NCBI GenBank assembly: GCA_009701715.1
Contig: WLJO01000002.1
Location: forward strand, 94,225-158,224
DNA length: 64,000 bases
Source: Actinomycetota bacterium
GTDB taxonomy: Bacteria > Actinomycetota > Acidimicrobiia > Acidimicrobiales > Ilumatobacteraceae
Direction: 5' to 3'
Below, one piece after another: positions 9,333 to 19,025 of this stretch. The translations under genes were made by a program, and so were the position numbers. The notes under the pieces were generated by a model. It was not told the origin of the DNA. It searched no databases and was given only the letters and a program-made list of their open reading frames with translations. Within the stretch, counting starts at the first letter, position 1. Each line of letters begins with the position of its first letter.

Positions 9333-10430
9333 TCAGCCCCAGACTTCGAGGATCTCCCGGCGCAGCGGGTCCAGCGTCCCGGCCGAAATTGCCTCCCGGA
9401 TTCGGCTCATGAGCGACAACGTCCAGGCGATGTTGTGAATCGACAGCATCCGCGCTGCGGTCGGTTCGTTGACCTGGAAGAGATGCCGCAGGTAGCCACG
9501 GCTGTGCCGGGAGCAGACCTCGCAGGAGCATTCTGCGTCCAGAGGCGCGTGATCCAGTGTGTGCTTGGCGTTCTTCACGTGCAGCTTCCCGGTGGAGGTG
9601 AGCGCCGTGCCGTGACGGCCGATCCGGGTCTGCAGCACGCAGTCGAACTGATCCACGCCGAGCGCAACCGCCTCGACCAGCGATGCCGGGTCCCCCACAC
9701 CCATCAGGTACCGGGGTCGGTCGTCGGGCAGGTGCTCGATCGCTGCGGCGAGTGCCGGGAGCATCTCGGCGCGTGTCTCCCCCACGCTCAGGCCCCCGAT
9801 GGCGTAGCCGTCGAAGCCGATCGCGACAAGTCGCTGGGCGCTCTCTGCACGTAACACAGGGTCGAGACCGCCCTGCACGATCCCGAACAGCGACTGGTCC
9901 GTCCTCGTGTGCGTGGCCTTTGCGCGTTCGGCCCACGCCAGTGTGCGGGCATGGGCTGTGCGGATGACGTCGGGGGCTGACGGCAAGGGAGCACACACGT
10001 CAAGGACCATCTGGATGTCGGCACCCAGCAGTTCCTGGGTGCGAACGGCGGTCTCGGGCGTGAGGCGCTGCCAAGAACCGTCGTACGTGGAGCGGAAGGT
10101 CACGCCGTCGTCGTCCATCTTCGGCTCGAGGGAGAAAACCTGATACCCACCGGAGTCGGTCAGCGTGTGGCCCGACCAGCCAGCGAAGGCGGCCAGACCA
10201 CCGAGGTGTGCCACGGTCTCTGCTCCCGGACGAAGCATAAGGTGGTACGTGTTGCCGAGGACGATCTCCGCACCGAGCCGTTCGTAATCCGCCGCGCTCA
10301 GGTACTTGATGGCGCCACGGGTACCGACCGGCATGAACAGCGGCGTGTGATAGGTACCACGTGCCGTAGTAGCGACACCCCGTCGCGCCGCGCCGTCGCG
10401 CGCCACAACATCCATCTCGACAGGTCTCAT
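9333..10430 (-). CDS. tgt: Queuine/preQ1 tRNA-ribosyltransferase
   Basis: This enzyme exchanges guanine-34 for preQ1 in tRNAs with GUN anticodons, the insertion step of queuosine biosynthesis. The 365-residue protein carries the DSGGYQVFSL active-site stretch near residue 92, the second catalytic aspartate region DQFDCVLQTRIGRHG near residue 260, and the zinc site CSCEVCSRHSRGYLRHLF. Its ATG overlaps the queA stop in a TGATG junction, so the two modification genes are co-expressed. It is separated from yajC by 88 bp. The tRNA-His at the end of the window, anticodon GUG, is a potential substrate. Confidence 0.96.
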   Translation of the reverse strand: MRPVEMDVVARDGAARRGVATTARGTYHTPLFMPVGTRGAIKYLSAADYERLGAEIVLGNTYHLMLRPGAETVAHLGGLAAFAGWSGHTLTDSGGYQVFSLEPKMDDDGVTFRSTYDGSWQRLTPETAVRTQELLGADIQMVLDVCAPLPSAPDVIRTAHARTLAWAERAKATHTRTDQSLFGIVQGGLDPVLRAESAQRLVAIGFDGYAIGGLSVGETRAEMLPALAAAIEHLPDDRPRYLMGVGDPASLVEAVALGVDQFDCVLQTRIGRHGTALTSTGKLHVKNAKHTLDHAPLDAECSCEVCSRHSRGYLRHLFQVNEPTAARMLSIHNIAWTLSLMSRIREAISAGTLDPLRREILEVWG

Positions 10431-11443
10431 CAGCGGGCCCTCCGGTCCAGGAGCATCGCGTCACCGAACGACAGGAAGCGGTAGTGCTCCCGGATCGCTG
10501 TGGCGTAGAGGTCACGCCATCGGTGCCCGACGAACGCGTCAATCATCAACAGCAGTGTGGTTCGCGGGAGATGGAAGTTCGTGAACATCAGGTCAACGAC
10601 CTTCCAGTCGTACTGCCGGTGGATGAACAGTCGGGTACGGCCCTCGCACTGCCCCGACGTGGCCGCAGACTCGAGCGCCCGCACACTCGTAGTACCAACG
10701 GCAATGACGCGACGGGCTTCTCGGCACCGCTCCAGCGTCTCGGGATCGACTCGGTAGCGCTCGCTGTGGATGGCGTGCTGCGTTGGGTCCTCGGAAGAGA
10801 CCGGTTTAAACGTGTCCAGACCAACCACAAGTTCCACCCGTGCCAGGCCCACCCCCATCGCCTCGAGGCCGCTAAGCAGCGAAGGGGTGAGGTGCAGACC
10901 TGCGGTCGGAGCGGCTGCCGATCCGGGTTCGGCGGCATACACCGTTTGGTAGCGGTCAGGATCCCCCAGTGGGGTGGTGATGTACGGCGGGAGCGGTATC
11001 TCGCCCACCCTTGTCAAGACCTCGAGCGGGCTCGGGTCCCCCAGCACCTCGACGTACACGGTGTCGCCGGACTCGGTCCGGTCACCGACCTCGATCACCG
11101 GGTTCCCGTCGATGGCGAACAGTTGCTCACCGGGCCGAAGCTTGCGCGCCGGGCGGAGCATTGCCTCCCAGCGACGGTGCTCAGGATCCTGTGGCTCAAG
11201 CAGCAGAACCTCGGCGCTGCCGCCAGTAGCGCGGCGCAACCGCAGCCTCGCAGGAAGGACGCGAGTGTCGTTCACCACGAGCAAGTCCCCCGGGGCGAGG
11301 AACTCTCCGAGCTCCCGGACGTGACGGTGGAGTGGGGCGGCGCTGCCCCGGTCGACGAGAAGACGAGCGGCATCCCGGGGCTCGATCGGGGTCTGTGCGA
11401 TCCGCTCCTCAGGGAGCCCGTAGTCGAGATCGGCGAGCCGCAT
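10430..11443 (-). CDS. queA: S-adenosylmethionine:tRNA ribosyltransferase-isomerase (QueA)
   Basis: QueA converts preQ1-34 in tRNA to epoxyqueuosine using the ribosyl group of S-adenosylmethionine. The 337-residue product shows typical family blocks: an N-terminal LPEERIAQTPIEPRDAARLLV, the central TAGLHLTPSLL, and the C-terminal MFTNFHLPRTTLLLMIDAFVG. It lies directly upstream of tgt with a one-base TGATG overlap and 25 bp downstream of ruvB. The pair sits between the sec and ruv genes, a position where M. tuberculosis has no queuosine genes. Confidence 0.96.
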   Translation of the reverse strand: MRLADLDYGLPEERIAQTPIEPRDAARLLVDRGSAAPLHRHVRELGEFLAPGDLLVVNDTRVLPARLRLRRATGGSAEVLLLEPQDPEHRRWEAMLRPARKLRPGEQLFAIDGNPVIEVGDRTESGDTVYVEVLGDPSPLEVLTRVGEIPLPPYITTPLGDPDRYQTVYAAEPGSAAAPTAGLHLTPSLLSGLEAMGVGLARVELVVGLDTFKPVSSEDPTQHAIHSERYRVDPETLERCREARRVIAVGTTSVRALESAATSGQCEGRTRLFIHRQYDWKVVDLMFTNFHLPRTTLLLMIDAFVGHRWRDLYATAIREHYRFLSFGDAMLLDRRAR

Positions 11444-11468
11444 AGCCGTAGCAGGCTACGGGTGCCCG

Positions 11469-12503
11469 CTACTCGAAGAGGTTCGGGGCCGTGCCGCGGT
11501 CCAGCGACGGAACGTCGAGGCCGAGGTGCGCCCACGCGGCAGGCATGGCCACCCGACCCCGCGGGGTTCGGGCGATGAACCCGAGCTGGATCAAGAAGGG
11601 TTCGTACACGTCCTCGACGGTCTCGGGCTGCTCCCCCACGCTGATTGCCAGCGTCGACAGGCCGACGGGCCCGCCGCCGAACTGTTCGCAGATCGCCCGC
11701 AACACCGCACGGTCCAGTTTGTCGAGCCCACGGTCGTCGACACCGAACAGGGCGAGCGCCTCCCGGGCGACCGTCCGATTGATGACCCCGTCAGCCCGAA
11801 CCTCAGCGAAGTCACGAACACGCCGCAGGAGGCGGTTGGCGATTCTGGGGGTTCCCCGGCTGCGCCCCGCGATCTCGCGGGATCCGTCATCGTCGATCGA
11901 GACGCCGAGGATCTTGGCGGCACGGGTCACGATGGACTCGAGTTCCTGTCGGTCGTAATAGTCGAGCCGCGCGACGAGGCCGAAGCGGTCCCGCAGCGGG
12001 CCGGTAATCATCCCTGTTCGCGTTGTTGCACCCACCAACGTGAATGGCGGCAGCGTGAGACGGATGGAGGACGCAGCAGGGCCCTTGCCAACCACGATGT
12101 CGAGCTGGAAGTCCTCCATCGCCGGATACAGGATCTCCTCGACCGATCGCGACAAGCGGTGGATCTCGTCGATGAAGAGGACGTCGCCCTCCTCGAGTTT
12201 GGTCAGTATCGCTGCGAGGTCTCCGGCACGCTCGAGCGCGGGCCCGGAGGTGATGTGCAGGTGGACGCCCATCTCGGTGGCGACAATGGTGGCGAGACTG
12301 GTTTTGCCCAGGCCCGGCGGCCCGGCGAACAGCAGGTGGTCTGCGGGCTGACCCCGCCGGCGAGCCGCTTCGAGCACGATGCCGAGGTGCTCCTTGAGGG
12401 CACGCTGACCGACGAATTCGCTGAGCCGTCTCGGGCGAAGCCCGACCTCTTCCACCACCTCGTCGTCGCCGGCCGGCCCAGGTTCGAGCAGTTCGTCACG
12501 CAC
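11469..12503 (-). CDS. ruvB: Holliday junction branch migration helicase RuvB
   Basis: RuvB is the hexameric AAA+ motor that drives Holliday junction migration with RuvA. The 344-residue protein has Walker A ([11 protein letters not shown], near residue 65), Walker B (DEIHR, near residue 115), a sensor region with [18 protein letters not shown], and the winged-helix C-terminal domain. The start is GTG (12501-12503), overlapping the ruvA stop by 8 bp, so the two are coupled. ruvC-ruvA-ruvB run in this order on the minus strand, the common actinobacterial arrangement. Confidence 0.97.
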   Translation of the reverse strand: MRDELLEPGPAGDDEVVEEVGLRPRRLSEFVGQRALKEHLGIVLEAARRRGQPADHLLFAGPPGLGKTSLATIVATEMGVHLHITSGPALERAGDLAAILTKLEEGDVLFIDEIHRLSRSVEEILYPAMEDFQLDIVVGKGPAASSIRLTLPPFTLVGATTRTGMITGPLRDRFGLVARLDYYDRQELESIVTRAAKILGVSIDDDGSREIAGRSRGTPRIANRLLRRVRDFAEVRADGVINRTVAREALALFGVDDRGLDKLDRAVLRAICEQFGGGPVGLSTLAISVGEQPETVEDVYEPFLIQLGFIARTPRGRVAMPAAWAHLGLDVPSLDRGTAPNLFE

Positions 12504-13095
12504 GGCGCACCCCCAGCAACCTCAGTGCCTCCCGCAACATGGTCGAAGCGTCCGCTCCTACAGGGATCTCGCGCATCGCCTCACGGATCTCCTCGCTCGA
12601 GTACCCGAGCTGCGCAAGGGCTTCGCGCACATCGCCGGCCGCGCCCGACCCACCAACACCGGGGACGGTGAGCGATGCAACGACGCCGTCGGGGAGGTCC
12701 AGACGGTTCCTCAGTTCGATAAGGAGTCGTTCGGCGGTTTTCTTGCCGACGCCGGGCACCAGGCACAGAGATCCGACGTCTGCCGTGGCGACGATGTCAC
12801 GCAGCGCCGAGGGTGTGTGTGTGGCGAGGATCGCCATGGCGAGTGCTGGGCCAACGCCATTGGCCTTGAGCAAAAGCTCAAAGGTGATCCGTTCGTCGCG
12901 CCCGACGAAGCCATACAGCAATTCCGCATCCTCCCGCACGTGATGATGCACATACAGGAAAGCGGCCGTGGTCGGTTCCAGTTCGCCGAGCACGCGGGGC
13001 GATACGAGCACCCGATAGCCAACCCCGGCCACCTCGAGGAGAACCTCGGATTCACCAGTGCGCTCAAGCACCGTGCCACGCAGCGAACCGATCAT
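12496..13095 (-). CDS. ruvA: Holliday junction DNA-binding protein RuvA
   Basis: RuvA tetramers hold the Holliday junction and recruit RuvB. The 199-residue protein has the N-terminal OB fold starting MIGSLRGTV, two helix-hairpin-helix elements (including [15 protein letters not shown] near residue 120), and the C-terminal three-helix domain ending LRLLGVRRA that contacts RuvB. I use the ATG at 13093-13095, which matches the family N-terminus and overlaps the ruvC stop in an ATGA junction. Confidence 0.97.
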   Translation of the reverse strand: MIGSLRGTVLERTGESEVLLEVAGVGYRVLVSPRVLGELEPTTAAFLYVHHHVREDAELLYGFVGRDERITFELLLKANGVGPALAMAILATHTPSALRDIVATADVGSLCLVPGVGKKTAERLLIELRNRLDLPDGVVASLTVPGVGGSGAAGDVREALAQLGYSSEEIREAMREIPVGADASTMLREALRLLGVRRA

Positions 13096-13595
13096 GCTGT
13101 GGCCTCGGCCACTTTGCGGCGCATGGGGTTGATCGCAAGGTGACACAGGGCCAGGGCTGCGGCGTCGGCCGCATCAGCCGGCCGGGGCGGAGCGGCTAGG
13201 CCGAGCCGTAGTTGCACCATCTTCTGGACCTGTTCCTTGTCCGCCGCGCCGTACCCGGCAACGGCGTCCTTGACCTGGTTGGGCGAGTACTGAGCGACCT
13301 CACACCCGGCATCGAGGGCCTCCACGAGCGCTAGTCCGCTCGCCTGGCCAACGCTCATCGCCGTGCGCACGTTGGCCTGGAAGAACACTCGCTCGACGGC
13401 GACAGCATGCGGGCGGTACTCCACGATCAGCGACCGCAACTCGTTGCGCAGCAAGAGCAGGCGGGCAGGCAGTTCGGCATCCACCGGGGTTCTCAACACT
13501 CCCAGAGCGATCGCCTTGGCCTTGCCCGGCCCGAGTGTCTCGAGGACGGCGTAGCCACAGCGCGTGAGACCGGGATCGATTCCGAGAACGAACAC
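13092..13595 (-). CDS. ruvC: Crossover junction endodeoxyribonuclease RuvC
   Basis: RuvC cuts Holliday junctions symmetrically. The 167-residue protein opens with the RNase H-like LGIDPGLTRCGYAVL block, whose aspartate is the first catalytic residue. It also has the central VERVFFQANVRTAMSVGQASG block with the second acidic residue, and a C-terminal DAADAAALALCH stretch with further catalytic acids. The gene is first in the ruvCAB chain and is coupled to ruvA by ATGA. A 54-bp gap separates it from the hisI-like gene, which lies upstream of it in the direction of transcription. Confidence 0.95.
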   Translation of the reverse strand: MFVLGIDPGLTRCGYAVLETLGPGKAKAIALGVLRTPVDAELPARLLLLRNELRSLIVEYRPHAVAVERVFFQANVRTAMSVGQASGLALVEALDAGCEVAQYSPNQVKDAVAGYGAADKEQVQKMVQLRLGLAAPPRPADAADAAALALCHLAINPMRRKVAEATA

Positions 13596-13649
13596 GAGTT
13601 CGATTATAGCGACACCCGCAGGGGTTGTGGCGGACCGCCAACCTGAGCG

Positions 13650-14072
13650 TCAGACCACGAATTCGAGCGTGTCGGGCGACGTGACCACGCGGTAGTAACA
13701 GCCCGGCCGGGTCTGGCCGGTCCCCGGATCCTTGGTGTGGCAGGCCCCGCCGGTTGCCCGGCGAACCCGGTACAGCAACGAGTTTTGCTCGCAGTTCACG
13801 CGGACATCCACGAGGTGCAGAACGTCGCCCGAGCTCGCACCCTTGTGCCAGAGTTCGTTGCGCGAGGTGGACCACAACACGGCGCTCCGCCGGGCCAGCG
13901 TCTCTCTGTACGCGAGCTCGTTGGCGTACCCGAGGAAGATCACCTCGCCCGAATCTGCGTCCTGTAGGACAACCGGTACCACTTGCTGACCTGCCCGACC
14001 GATCTTGCCAATCTTGTCGAAGTCGAGAGCAACAGCGAGGCCCTCCTCTACCGCATTCGCCCCACCGCTCAT
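13650..14072 (-). CDS. hisI: HisI-like phosphoribosyl-AMP cyclohydrolase with altered metal-binding motif
   Basis: The 140-residue protein matches HisI, which hydrolyses phosphoribosyl-AMP in histidine synthesis. It keeps the family blocks [28 protein letters not shown] and GGACHT. Two differences stand out. The usual D-C-D-x-D magnesium motif reads N93-C94-E95-Q96-N97, and the spacing between the second and third zinc cysteines (C111 and C125) is longer than the usual seven residues. All three zinc cysteines remain. It could be a variant true HisI or a related activity. It is coupled by ATGA to the peroxiredoxin gene, and no other his biosynthetic gene is nearby. Confidence 0.75.
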   Translation of the reverse strand: MSGGANAVEEGLAVALDFDKIGKIGRAGQQVVPVVLQDADSGEVIFLGYANELAYRETLARRSAVLWSTSRNELWHKGASSGDVLHLVDVRVNCEQNSLLYRVRRATGGACHTKDPGTGQTRPGCYYRVVTSPDTLEFVV

Positions 14073-14527
14073 TCGGAGCGCGCCGCCTTGACCGCCTCGA
14101 CCAGTTCAGAAGCAGGGCGATAGGTGAGACCTGCGATCGCTCGGTGCGCATAGCGCACCACACCGGTGCCGTCGATGACAAACACGCTCCGGCGGTAGAA
14201 GCCGATCGGGCCGAGCGTGCCGTAGAGCGCGCCGACCGTCTTGTCGGTGTCGGCAAGCAACGGGAAGTCGAACCCGTGCTTGGCCCGGAACTTTTCGTGG
14301 CTCGCGACGTCCTGCGGGCTGATCGCGAGGATCGCCGCCTCGACGTTCGTGAACTCCACAAGGTCGTGGTTGTACGAGTTCAGTTGCTTGGTACAGACCG
14401 GAGTGTCGTCGCCCGGATAGAACACGAGGACCACCGGGGTTCCACGGAACTCGGACAACGAATAGCTCCGCCCACCCGTGCCGCTCAACGTGAAGTCAGG
14501 GGCTTGGTCGCCCACTGCGATTGCCAT
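14069..14527 (-). CDS. bcp: Peroxiredoxin of the BCP/AhpC-TSA type, single cysteine
   Basis: This is a thiol peroxidase of the thioredoxin fold that reduces hydroperoxides. The 152-residue product contains the peroxidatic motif DDTPVCT with Cys45, and the usual [19 protein letters not shown]-terminus. Cys45 is the only cysteine, so there is no internal resolving cysteine; it would need an external thiol, and mycothiol is a candidate because mshC is present. The N-terminal [12 protein letters not shown] start is well supported. Its stop overlaps the start of the HisI-like gene. Confidence 0.9.
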   Translation of the reverse strand: MAIAVGDQAPDFTLSGTGGRSYSLSEFRGTPVVLVFYPGDDTPVCTKQLNSYNHDLVEFTNVEAAILAISPQDVASHEKFRAKHGFDFPLLADTDKTVGALYGTLGPIGFYRRSVFVIDGTGVVRYAHRAIAGLTYRPASELVEAVKAARSE

Positions 14528-14557
14528 GTGCTGCTCCTTCTATCGCTCTCAGGCTAC

Positions 14558-15307
14558 TCAGACGTCGAGTTGGGACATGAGTTGGTCGGAGATATCGAAG
14601 TTGCTGTAGACGTCCTGAACATCGTCGTTGTCCTCGAGGGCATCAACGATCCGCAGGATCTTCCGGGCATCCTCGACATCGGCAACAGGGACGTCATTGG
14701 CCGCGAGCATCGTGGACTCGGCCGAGAGAACCTCGAGGCCCGCCCCCTCGAGGGCAGCCTTGACCTCGAACAGGCCCGACGGCTCGCAGGCAATCTGCCA
14801 CGAGTCCCCCTGGTCGGAGATGTCATCGGCCCCTGCCTCGAGTGCCGCCATCATCACGTCGTCCTCACCGGCCGAGCGCGCAACCTGCACCACGCCCCGT
14901 CTCGAGAACTGCCAGCCCACCGCACCCGGTTCGGCCATCGCCCCGCCAAGTTTGGAGAAAATCGCCCGAATTTCGGAGCCGGTGCGGTTCCGGTTGTCCG
15001 TGAGCACGTCGATGAGAATTCCCACACCGCCGGGTGCGTATCCCTCGTACATGATCGCCTCGTAGGTGCCCCCGTCACTCTCCCCCATGCCGCGCTTGAC
15101 GGCGCGGTCGATGGCGTCGTTGGTCATCTGGGCCGCTTTGGCCTTGAGGATGACCGTGCGCAGGCTCGAGTTCACCGAAGGGTCTCCCCCGCCCTGACGA
15201 GCGGTGACCTCCAGCTGTCGCGCCATCTTGGCGAACAACTTGCCGCGCTTGGCGTCCAGCGCGCCCTTCTTGTGCTTGATCGTTGCCCATTTGGAGTGAC
15301 CGGACAT
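14558..15307 (-). CDS. yebC: YebC/PmpR family protein (translation-associated or DNA-binding regulator)
   Basis: The 249-residue protein starts with the family signature MSGHSKWATIKHKKGALDAKRGKLF and has the three-domain TACO1/YebC architecture ending in an acidic C-terminus. Family members were described as transcriptional regulators and more recently as ribosome-associated factors that help translate proline-rich stretches; which applies here cannot be told from sequence. Its place between pdxT and the ruv genes is the conserved actinobacterial one. Confidence 0.95.
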   Translation of the reverse strand: MSGHSKWATIKHKKGALDAKRGKLFAKMARQLEVTARQGGGDPSVNSSLRTVILKAKAAQMTNDAIDRAVKRGMGESDGGTYEAIMYEGYAPGGVGILIDVLTDNRNRTGSEIRAIFSKLGGAMAEPGAVGWQFSRRGVVQVARSAGEDDVMMAALEAGADDISDQGDSWQIACEPSGLFEVKAALEGAGLEVLSAESTMLAANDVPVADVEDARKILRIVDALEDNDDVQDVYSNFDISDQLMSQLDV

Positions 15308-15341
15308 CGAGAACCTCCTGAATACGGGGTGGAAATGACGA

Positions 15342-15917
15342 CTAGAGAGACTCTAGGAACAATGCGTGGAGCCGACCGTCCCCAGTCAGCTCTGGGTGGA
15401 ACGAGGCTGCGATGATGGCGCCCTGACGAACGAGCACCGGGCTGCCCTCGTGGAGTGCAAGTGTCTCGACGGCCGGGCCGAGATCACAAATACGGGGGGC
15501 ACGGATGAACACTGCCGGGAACGGGTCGTTGAGCCCAGCCACGTCCAGTTCGGCCTCGAAACTGTCCACCTGACGACCATACGCATTGCGCTCGACCGAG
15601 ATATCGATTGCGCCGAACGATCGCTGGTCGGGCCGCCCGCCGATCACCGATCGCGCCAGCAGAATCATCCCCGCGCAGGTGCCGAACACCGGGAACCCGT
15701 GGACCAGTCGATCGCCCAGTGCATCAAAAAGACCGGAGCTTTCGAGCAACTGCGACATCGTGGTGGACTCGCCACCTGGCATGACCAGCGCCCCGACCTT
15801 ATCGAGGTCTGCTGGAACACGAACCTCCCGAACGTCAGCCCCGAGGCGCGACAGAACCTCGGCGTGCGCTGCAAAGGCTCCCTGCAGCGCAAGCACACCA
15901 ACCCTTGCCGTACCCAC
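15342..15917 (-). CDS. pdxT: Pyridoxal 5'-phosphate synthase glutaminase subunit
   Basis: PdxT releases ammonia from glutamine and feeds it to PdxS. The 191-residue class I amidotransferase begins VGVLALQGAFAAHAEVL and carries the catalytic cysteine in VFGTCAGMILLA (near residue 80) and the catalytic His-Glu pair in ASFHPELTGD (near residue 172). The GGES substrate loop is intact. It lies 30 bp downstream of pdxS in the same operon. Confidence 0.97.
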   Translation of the reverse strand: MGTARVGVLALQGAFAAHAEVLSRLGADVREVRVPADLDKVGALVMPGGESTTMSQLLESSGLFDALGDRLVHGFPVFGTCAGMILLARSVIGGRPDQRSFGAIDISVERNAYGRQVDSFEAELDVAGLNDPFPAVFIRAPRICDLGPAVETLALHEGSPVLVRQGAIIAASFHPELTGDGRLHALFLESL

Positions 15918-15947
15918 CTGGGGGCCTTCCGGCGGAGGACATCTCGC

Positions 15948-16850
15948 TCACCAACCGCGCTCGGCGTACTTGACGGCGATCTCATCCATGCCAATACCGG
16001 TCATGGGTGCGCCCAGTCCCCGAGAGACCTTGGCGAGGATGTGCGGGTCCCGGAAGTGCGTGGTTGCCTCGACGATTGCCTTGGCTCGGCGAGCAGGCTC
16101 GTCGCTCTTGAAGATGCCCGAACCGACAAAGACCGCCTCTGCGCCGAGTTGCATCGCCAGGGCGGCGTCCGCGGGGGTGGCGAGGCCACCGGCGCAGAAG
16201 ATCGGCACCGGGAAGCGACCCGTCTCGGCAAGCTCCTGGACGAGAGGCAGCGGCGCCTGGAGGTTCTTGGCCCACTGGAACAGCTCGGCCGAATCAGCCT
16301 GGGTGATCTTGCGGATGTCCCCGAGGATGGAACGCAGGTGGCGCACCGCCTCCACGACATTGCCCGTACCGGCTTCGCCCTTCGAGCGGATCATTGCAGC
16401 GCCCTCGCTGATGCGACGGAGCGCCTCACCGAGGTTGGTGGCACCACAGACGAAGGGAACCGAGAAGCGGTACTTGTCGATGTGGTGGGCCTCATCGGCC
16501 GGCGTAAGCACCTCGGACTCGTCGATGAAGTCGACGCCGAGTGCCTCGAGGATCTGCGCCTCAACGAAGTGGCCGATGCGGGCCTTCGCCATCACCGGGA
16601 TGGACACGACCTTCTGGATGCTCTCGATCATCTCGGGGTCGCTCATGCGTGCGACGCCGCCGTCCTTGCGGATATCAGCAGGCACACGCTCGAGCGCCAT
16701 GACCGCGCACGCACCGGCGTCCTCGGCAATCCTGGCCTGCTCTGCCGTGACGACGTCCATGATGACGCCGCCCTTGAGCATCTCGGCCAACCCCCGCTTG
16801 ACGCCGAAGGTTCCGGTGTTGCGCTGTGTGCTCTCGGTCATGGAAAACAT
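15948..16850 (-). CDS. pdxS: Pyridoxal 5'-phosphate synthase lyase subunit
   Basis: PdxS is the dodecameric (beta/alpha)8 synthase that assembles PLP from ribose 5-phosphate, glyceraldehyde 3-phosphate and ammonia from PdxT. The 300-residue protein shows the [16 protein letters not shown]-terminal block, the catalytic lysine in [12 protein letters not shown], and the [15 protein letters not shown] phosphate-binding block. pdxS and pdxT together make a complete DXP-independent vitamin B6 pathway. The next gene upstream is the DUF3048 lipoprotein, 31 bp away on the same strand. Confidence 0.98.
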   Translation of the reverse strand: MFSMTESTQRNTGTFGVKRGLAEMLKGGVIMDVVTAEQARIAEDAGACAVMALERVPADIRKDGGVARMSDPEMIESIQKVVSIPVMAKARIGHFVEAQILEALGVDFIDESEVLTPADEAHHIDKYRFSVPFVCGATNLGEALRRISEGAAMIRSKGEAGTGNVVEAVRHLRSILGDIRKITQADSAELFQWAKNLQAPLPLVQELAETGRFPVPIFCAGGLATPADAALAMQLGAEAVFVGSGIFKSDEPARRAKAIVEATTHFRDPHILAKVSRGLGAPMTGIGMDEIAVKYAERGW

Positions 16851-16881
16851 GGTACCGGCGAGCCCCGCCGGGGCCGTCGAC

Positions 16882-18039
16882 TTACTTTGTCTTCCACGGA
16901 ACCTCGTTGGGTTTCACCCCGACATCGATGATGGTGAGCCTCGCCGGGGTCGCCAGTTCCACCCACGTCCTGCCCGGCGTGAGGGAAATCGGGCGGCCTT
17001 CTTTGTCAGTCAACGTCCATGGCTGCGAAGTCTTCGCTCGCGTCCACGTGCCCACGACCACACGGCCGAGCGTGAACACGAGCGCCTTACCCGACCCGAT
17101 GGTCTGGGCCTCGGGAGAGTTCGGATCCGCCTTGCTGGGGCGGTACCGCACCTCGGCGACAACCACGTTGTCGACACCGATCTGACCCCCGCCGTCCACG
17201 GTGTGCGGCTTGAGATCCGACGTACGCAGGAATGCCGCCCGTTTGGAGTCCCAAACCCACTGAACCCGCGTGGACGCCATCGCCACCTTGAAGCCGCTGA
17301 TATCCCGCCCACCGGGATCGGCACCAGGGGCTCGGTAGCCGAACATCGCCGGGGGACGATGACTTGTCTCGGGTGCTCCCGCGAACAGTGCGGCCCCGCG
17401 GGCAAGCAGATTGTGCGGGGCCTTTCGTTGCTTGGTGCGGTACCAAACGCCTTTGAGGCCCCTGCTGGACGCCGACAGGTTGACCACCGGGGATTTGCGG
17501 ACCAGCGCCGTGACCTTCCGGTTTCCCCCGGACCAGGCGAACAGCGGCATGTCGAGCATCGGGGCGATGAGCATGTCCTGGGTGCGCGCCGAGCGAACCG
17601 GCCCGACCACCTCGGGCACCGACGACTGGTAGACAGCCATGAAGCGGGTAATCCCCTCCACGATCTCCTCGATCACGACGTCTGCCTGATCGAGGGCGTA
17701 CTGCGGCCGAGCACCGGAATGGCCGTCCACTTTCACGATGAGGGCCGGGCGCAGCAGCGATGCCTCGTCCCGCACAGGGAGGCCCGTGAGCGGCTCGAGA
17801 ACCACTGGCGCAGCGGTCGTTGACGGGACGCTGCTGGCCGAGGACTGCGGGGTTGCCGGCACGCTGGACGTGGTGGGCTGGGCCTGCTCGGGTTCAGTGG
17901 TGACCGTTCGCGCATCGGTTACGGAAGCGGTTGGGGACGGAGAAGGGGTTGGGTCCGCTCTCGATCCCCCTCCACATGCGACGAGTACCGCCACGAGGGG
18001 CATCGCTGACCACCACAACCGTTGGCGACGACAACGCAT
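16882..18039 (-). CDS. DUF3048 (YerB-like) lipoprotein
   Basis: The 385-residue product starts with a basic signal peptide ending in a lipobox (LVAC, Cys near residue 22). A Ser/Thr/Pro-rich linker of about 70 residues follows, then a domain I recognise as DUF3048: LTGLPV near the start, [17 protein letters not shown], and the [10 protein letters not shown] block. It should be anchored to the outer face of the membrane. The biochemical role of the family is not established. It ends the lemA-htpX run (11 bp after htpX). Confidence 0.8.
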   Translation of the reverse strand: MRCRRQRLWWSAMPLVAVLVACGGGSRADPTPSPSPTASVTDARTVTTEPEQAQPTTSSVPATPQSSASSVPSTTAAPVVLEPLTGLPVRDEASLLRPALIVKVDGHSGARPQYALDQADVVIEEIVEGITRFMAVYQSSVPEVVGPVRSARTQDMLIAPMLDMPLFAWSGGNRKVTALVRKSPVVNLSASSRGLKGVWYRTKQRKAPHNLLARGAALFAGAPETSHRPPAMFGYRAPGADPGGRDISGFKVAMASTRVQWVWDSKRAAFLRTSDLKPHTVDGGGQIGVDNVVVAEVRYRPSKADPNSPEAQTIGSGKALVFTLGRVVVGTWTRAKTSQPWTLTDKEGRPISLTPGRTWVELATPARLTIIDVGVKPNEVPWKTK

Positions 18040-18050
18040 AGGAACCTTGC

Positions 18051-18956
18051 TCAGAGTTCCCGGAGGAGTTCGATCCGCTCCTCAATGGGGGGATGGGTGG
18101 AGTACATGCGGTGCAACCAGCCAAGCCGACCGCTATCGCCGACACCGGACAGCGGCTGCTCGATCCAGAGGTGTGCCGTTGCGCTCGTTGCCGAGTGGGT
18201 AACCGTGGTGTCGTCGCGCAGTTTCTCGAGTGCAGAGACGAGTCCGGGCGGGTACCTCGTCATGTGGCACGCAGACACGTCGGCGAGCGTTTCGCGTTGC
18301 CTGCTCACCGCAGCCTGCATCATTCGGGCGAACAGCGGAGCAATCGCCAGCATCGCAAAACCGACAACCGCAACCGGGTTACCCGTGTCATCCCGGTCCC
18401 CGGCACGTCGGACGCGACCGCCGTTCCACCACATCATCCGAATGGTGAGTTCGGACACGAGGGCGACTGCACCCACCAGTGTGACCGCAAGGGTGGACAC
18501 GAGGATGTCGTAGTTGCGGATGTGGGACAGTTCATGGGCAACGACGCCCTCGAGCTCAACACGGTTCATCCGCTCGAGCAGACCGGTCGTCACCGCCAGT
18601 GCTGCATGCTTGGGGTTCCGGCCCGTGGCGAATGCATTCGGCGCCGGGTCGTTCACCACATACACCCGCGGCTTGGGCAGGCCGCTCGCGATGCACAGGC
18701 CCTCCACGAGGTTGTGGAGGCGGCGATACTCCACCGGGTCGGCGGGCACAGCCCGACTCACCGCGAGCGCAATGGCATCAGCCTTCCAGTACGAGACAGC
18801 GGACATGGCTGCAGCAACGCCGAGCGCAATCAGGGTGACGAGCAGTGCCTTGCCCACGAGCAAACCGACCAACAGGCCGACGGCCACCGTCAGCAGGACG
18901 AAAGCAGCAATGAGCAGGGCCGAGCGCCGCTTGTTGGCCGTGATGAGTTCGAGCAT
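18051..18956 (-). CDS. htpX: M48 family membrane zinc metalloprotease, HtpX-like
   Basis: This membrane protease is probably involved in quality control of membrane proteins. The 301-residue protein has two N-terminal membrane helices, the zinc-binding HELSH motif (VVAHELSHIRNYDI, near residue 140) followed by two more helices, and the downstream glutamate region ETLADVSAC. The C-terminus has the THPPIEERIELLREL stretch typical of HtpX. It lies 69 bp downstream of lemA; LemA and M48 proteases are often adjacent. Confidence 0.93.
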   Translation of the reverse strand: MLELITANKRRSALLIAAFVLLTVAVGLLVGLLVGKALLVTLIALGVAAAMSAVSYWKADAIALAVSRAVPADPVEYRRLHNLVEGLCIASGLPKPRVYVVNDPAPNAFATGRNPKHAALAVTTGLLERMNRVELEGVVAHELSHIRNYDILVSTLAVTLVGAVALVSELTIRMMWWNGGRVRRAGDRDDTGNPVAVVGFAMLAIAPLFARMMQAAVSRQRETLADVSACHMTRYPPGLVSALEKLRDDTTVTHSATSATAHLWIEQPLSGVGDSGRLGWLHRMYSTHPPIEERIELLREL

Positions 18957-19025
18957 GACGGACAGCAGGCTAACGAGGTGACGTTGCGGTTTCGGGGCAA
19001 GCGAGCCCCGCGACCAGCCGCATCC

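Noticed and set aside
13620..13646. Imperfect hairpin between hisI and ruvC
   Set aside because: The stem is short with a bulge and there is no T tract, so it is too weak to call a terminator.
13754..15415. 553-codon plus-strand open frame, and similar long frames at 4363-5883, 7856-9265, 49305-50852 and 60290-61927
   Set aside because: All lie antisense to well-supported genes (hisI/peroxiredoxin/yebC, rel, secD, nrdJ, miaB), have Arg/His/Gly-rich composition and no recognisable domain. They are expected by chance at this GC content.
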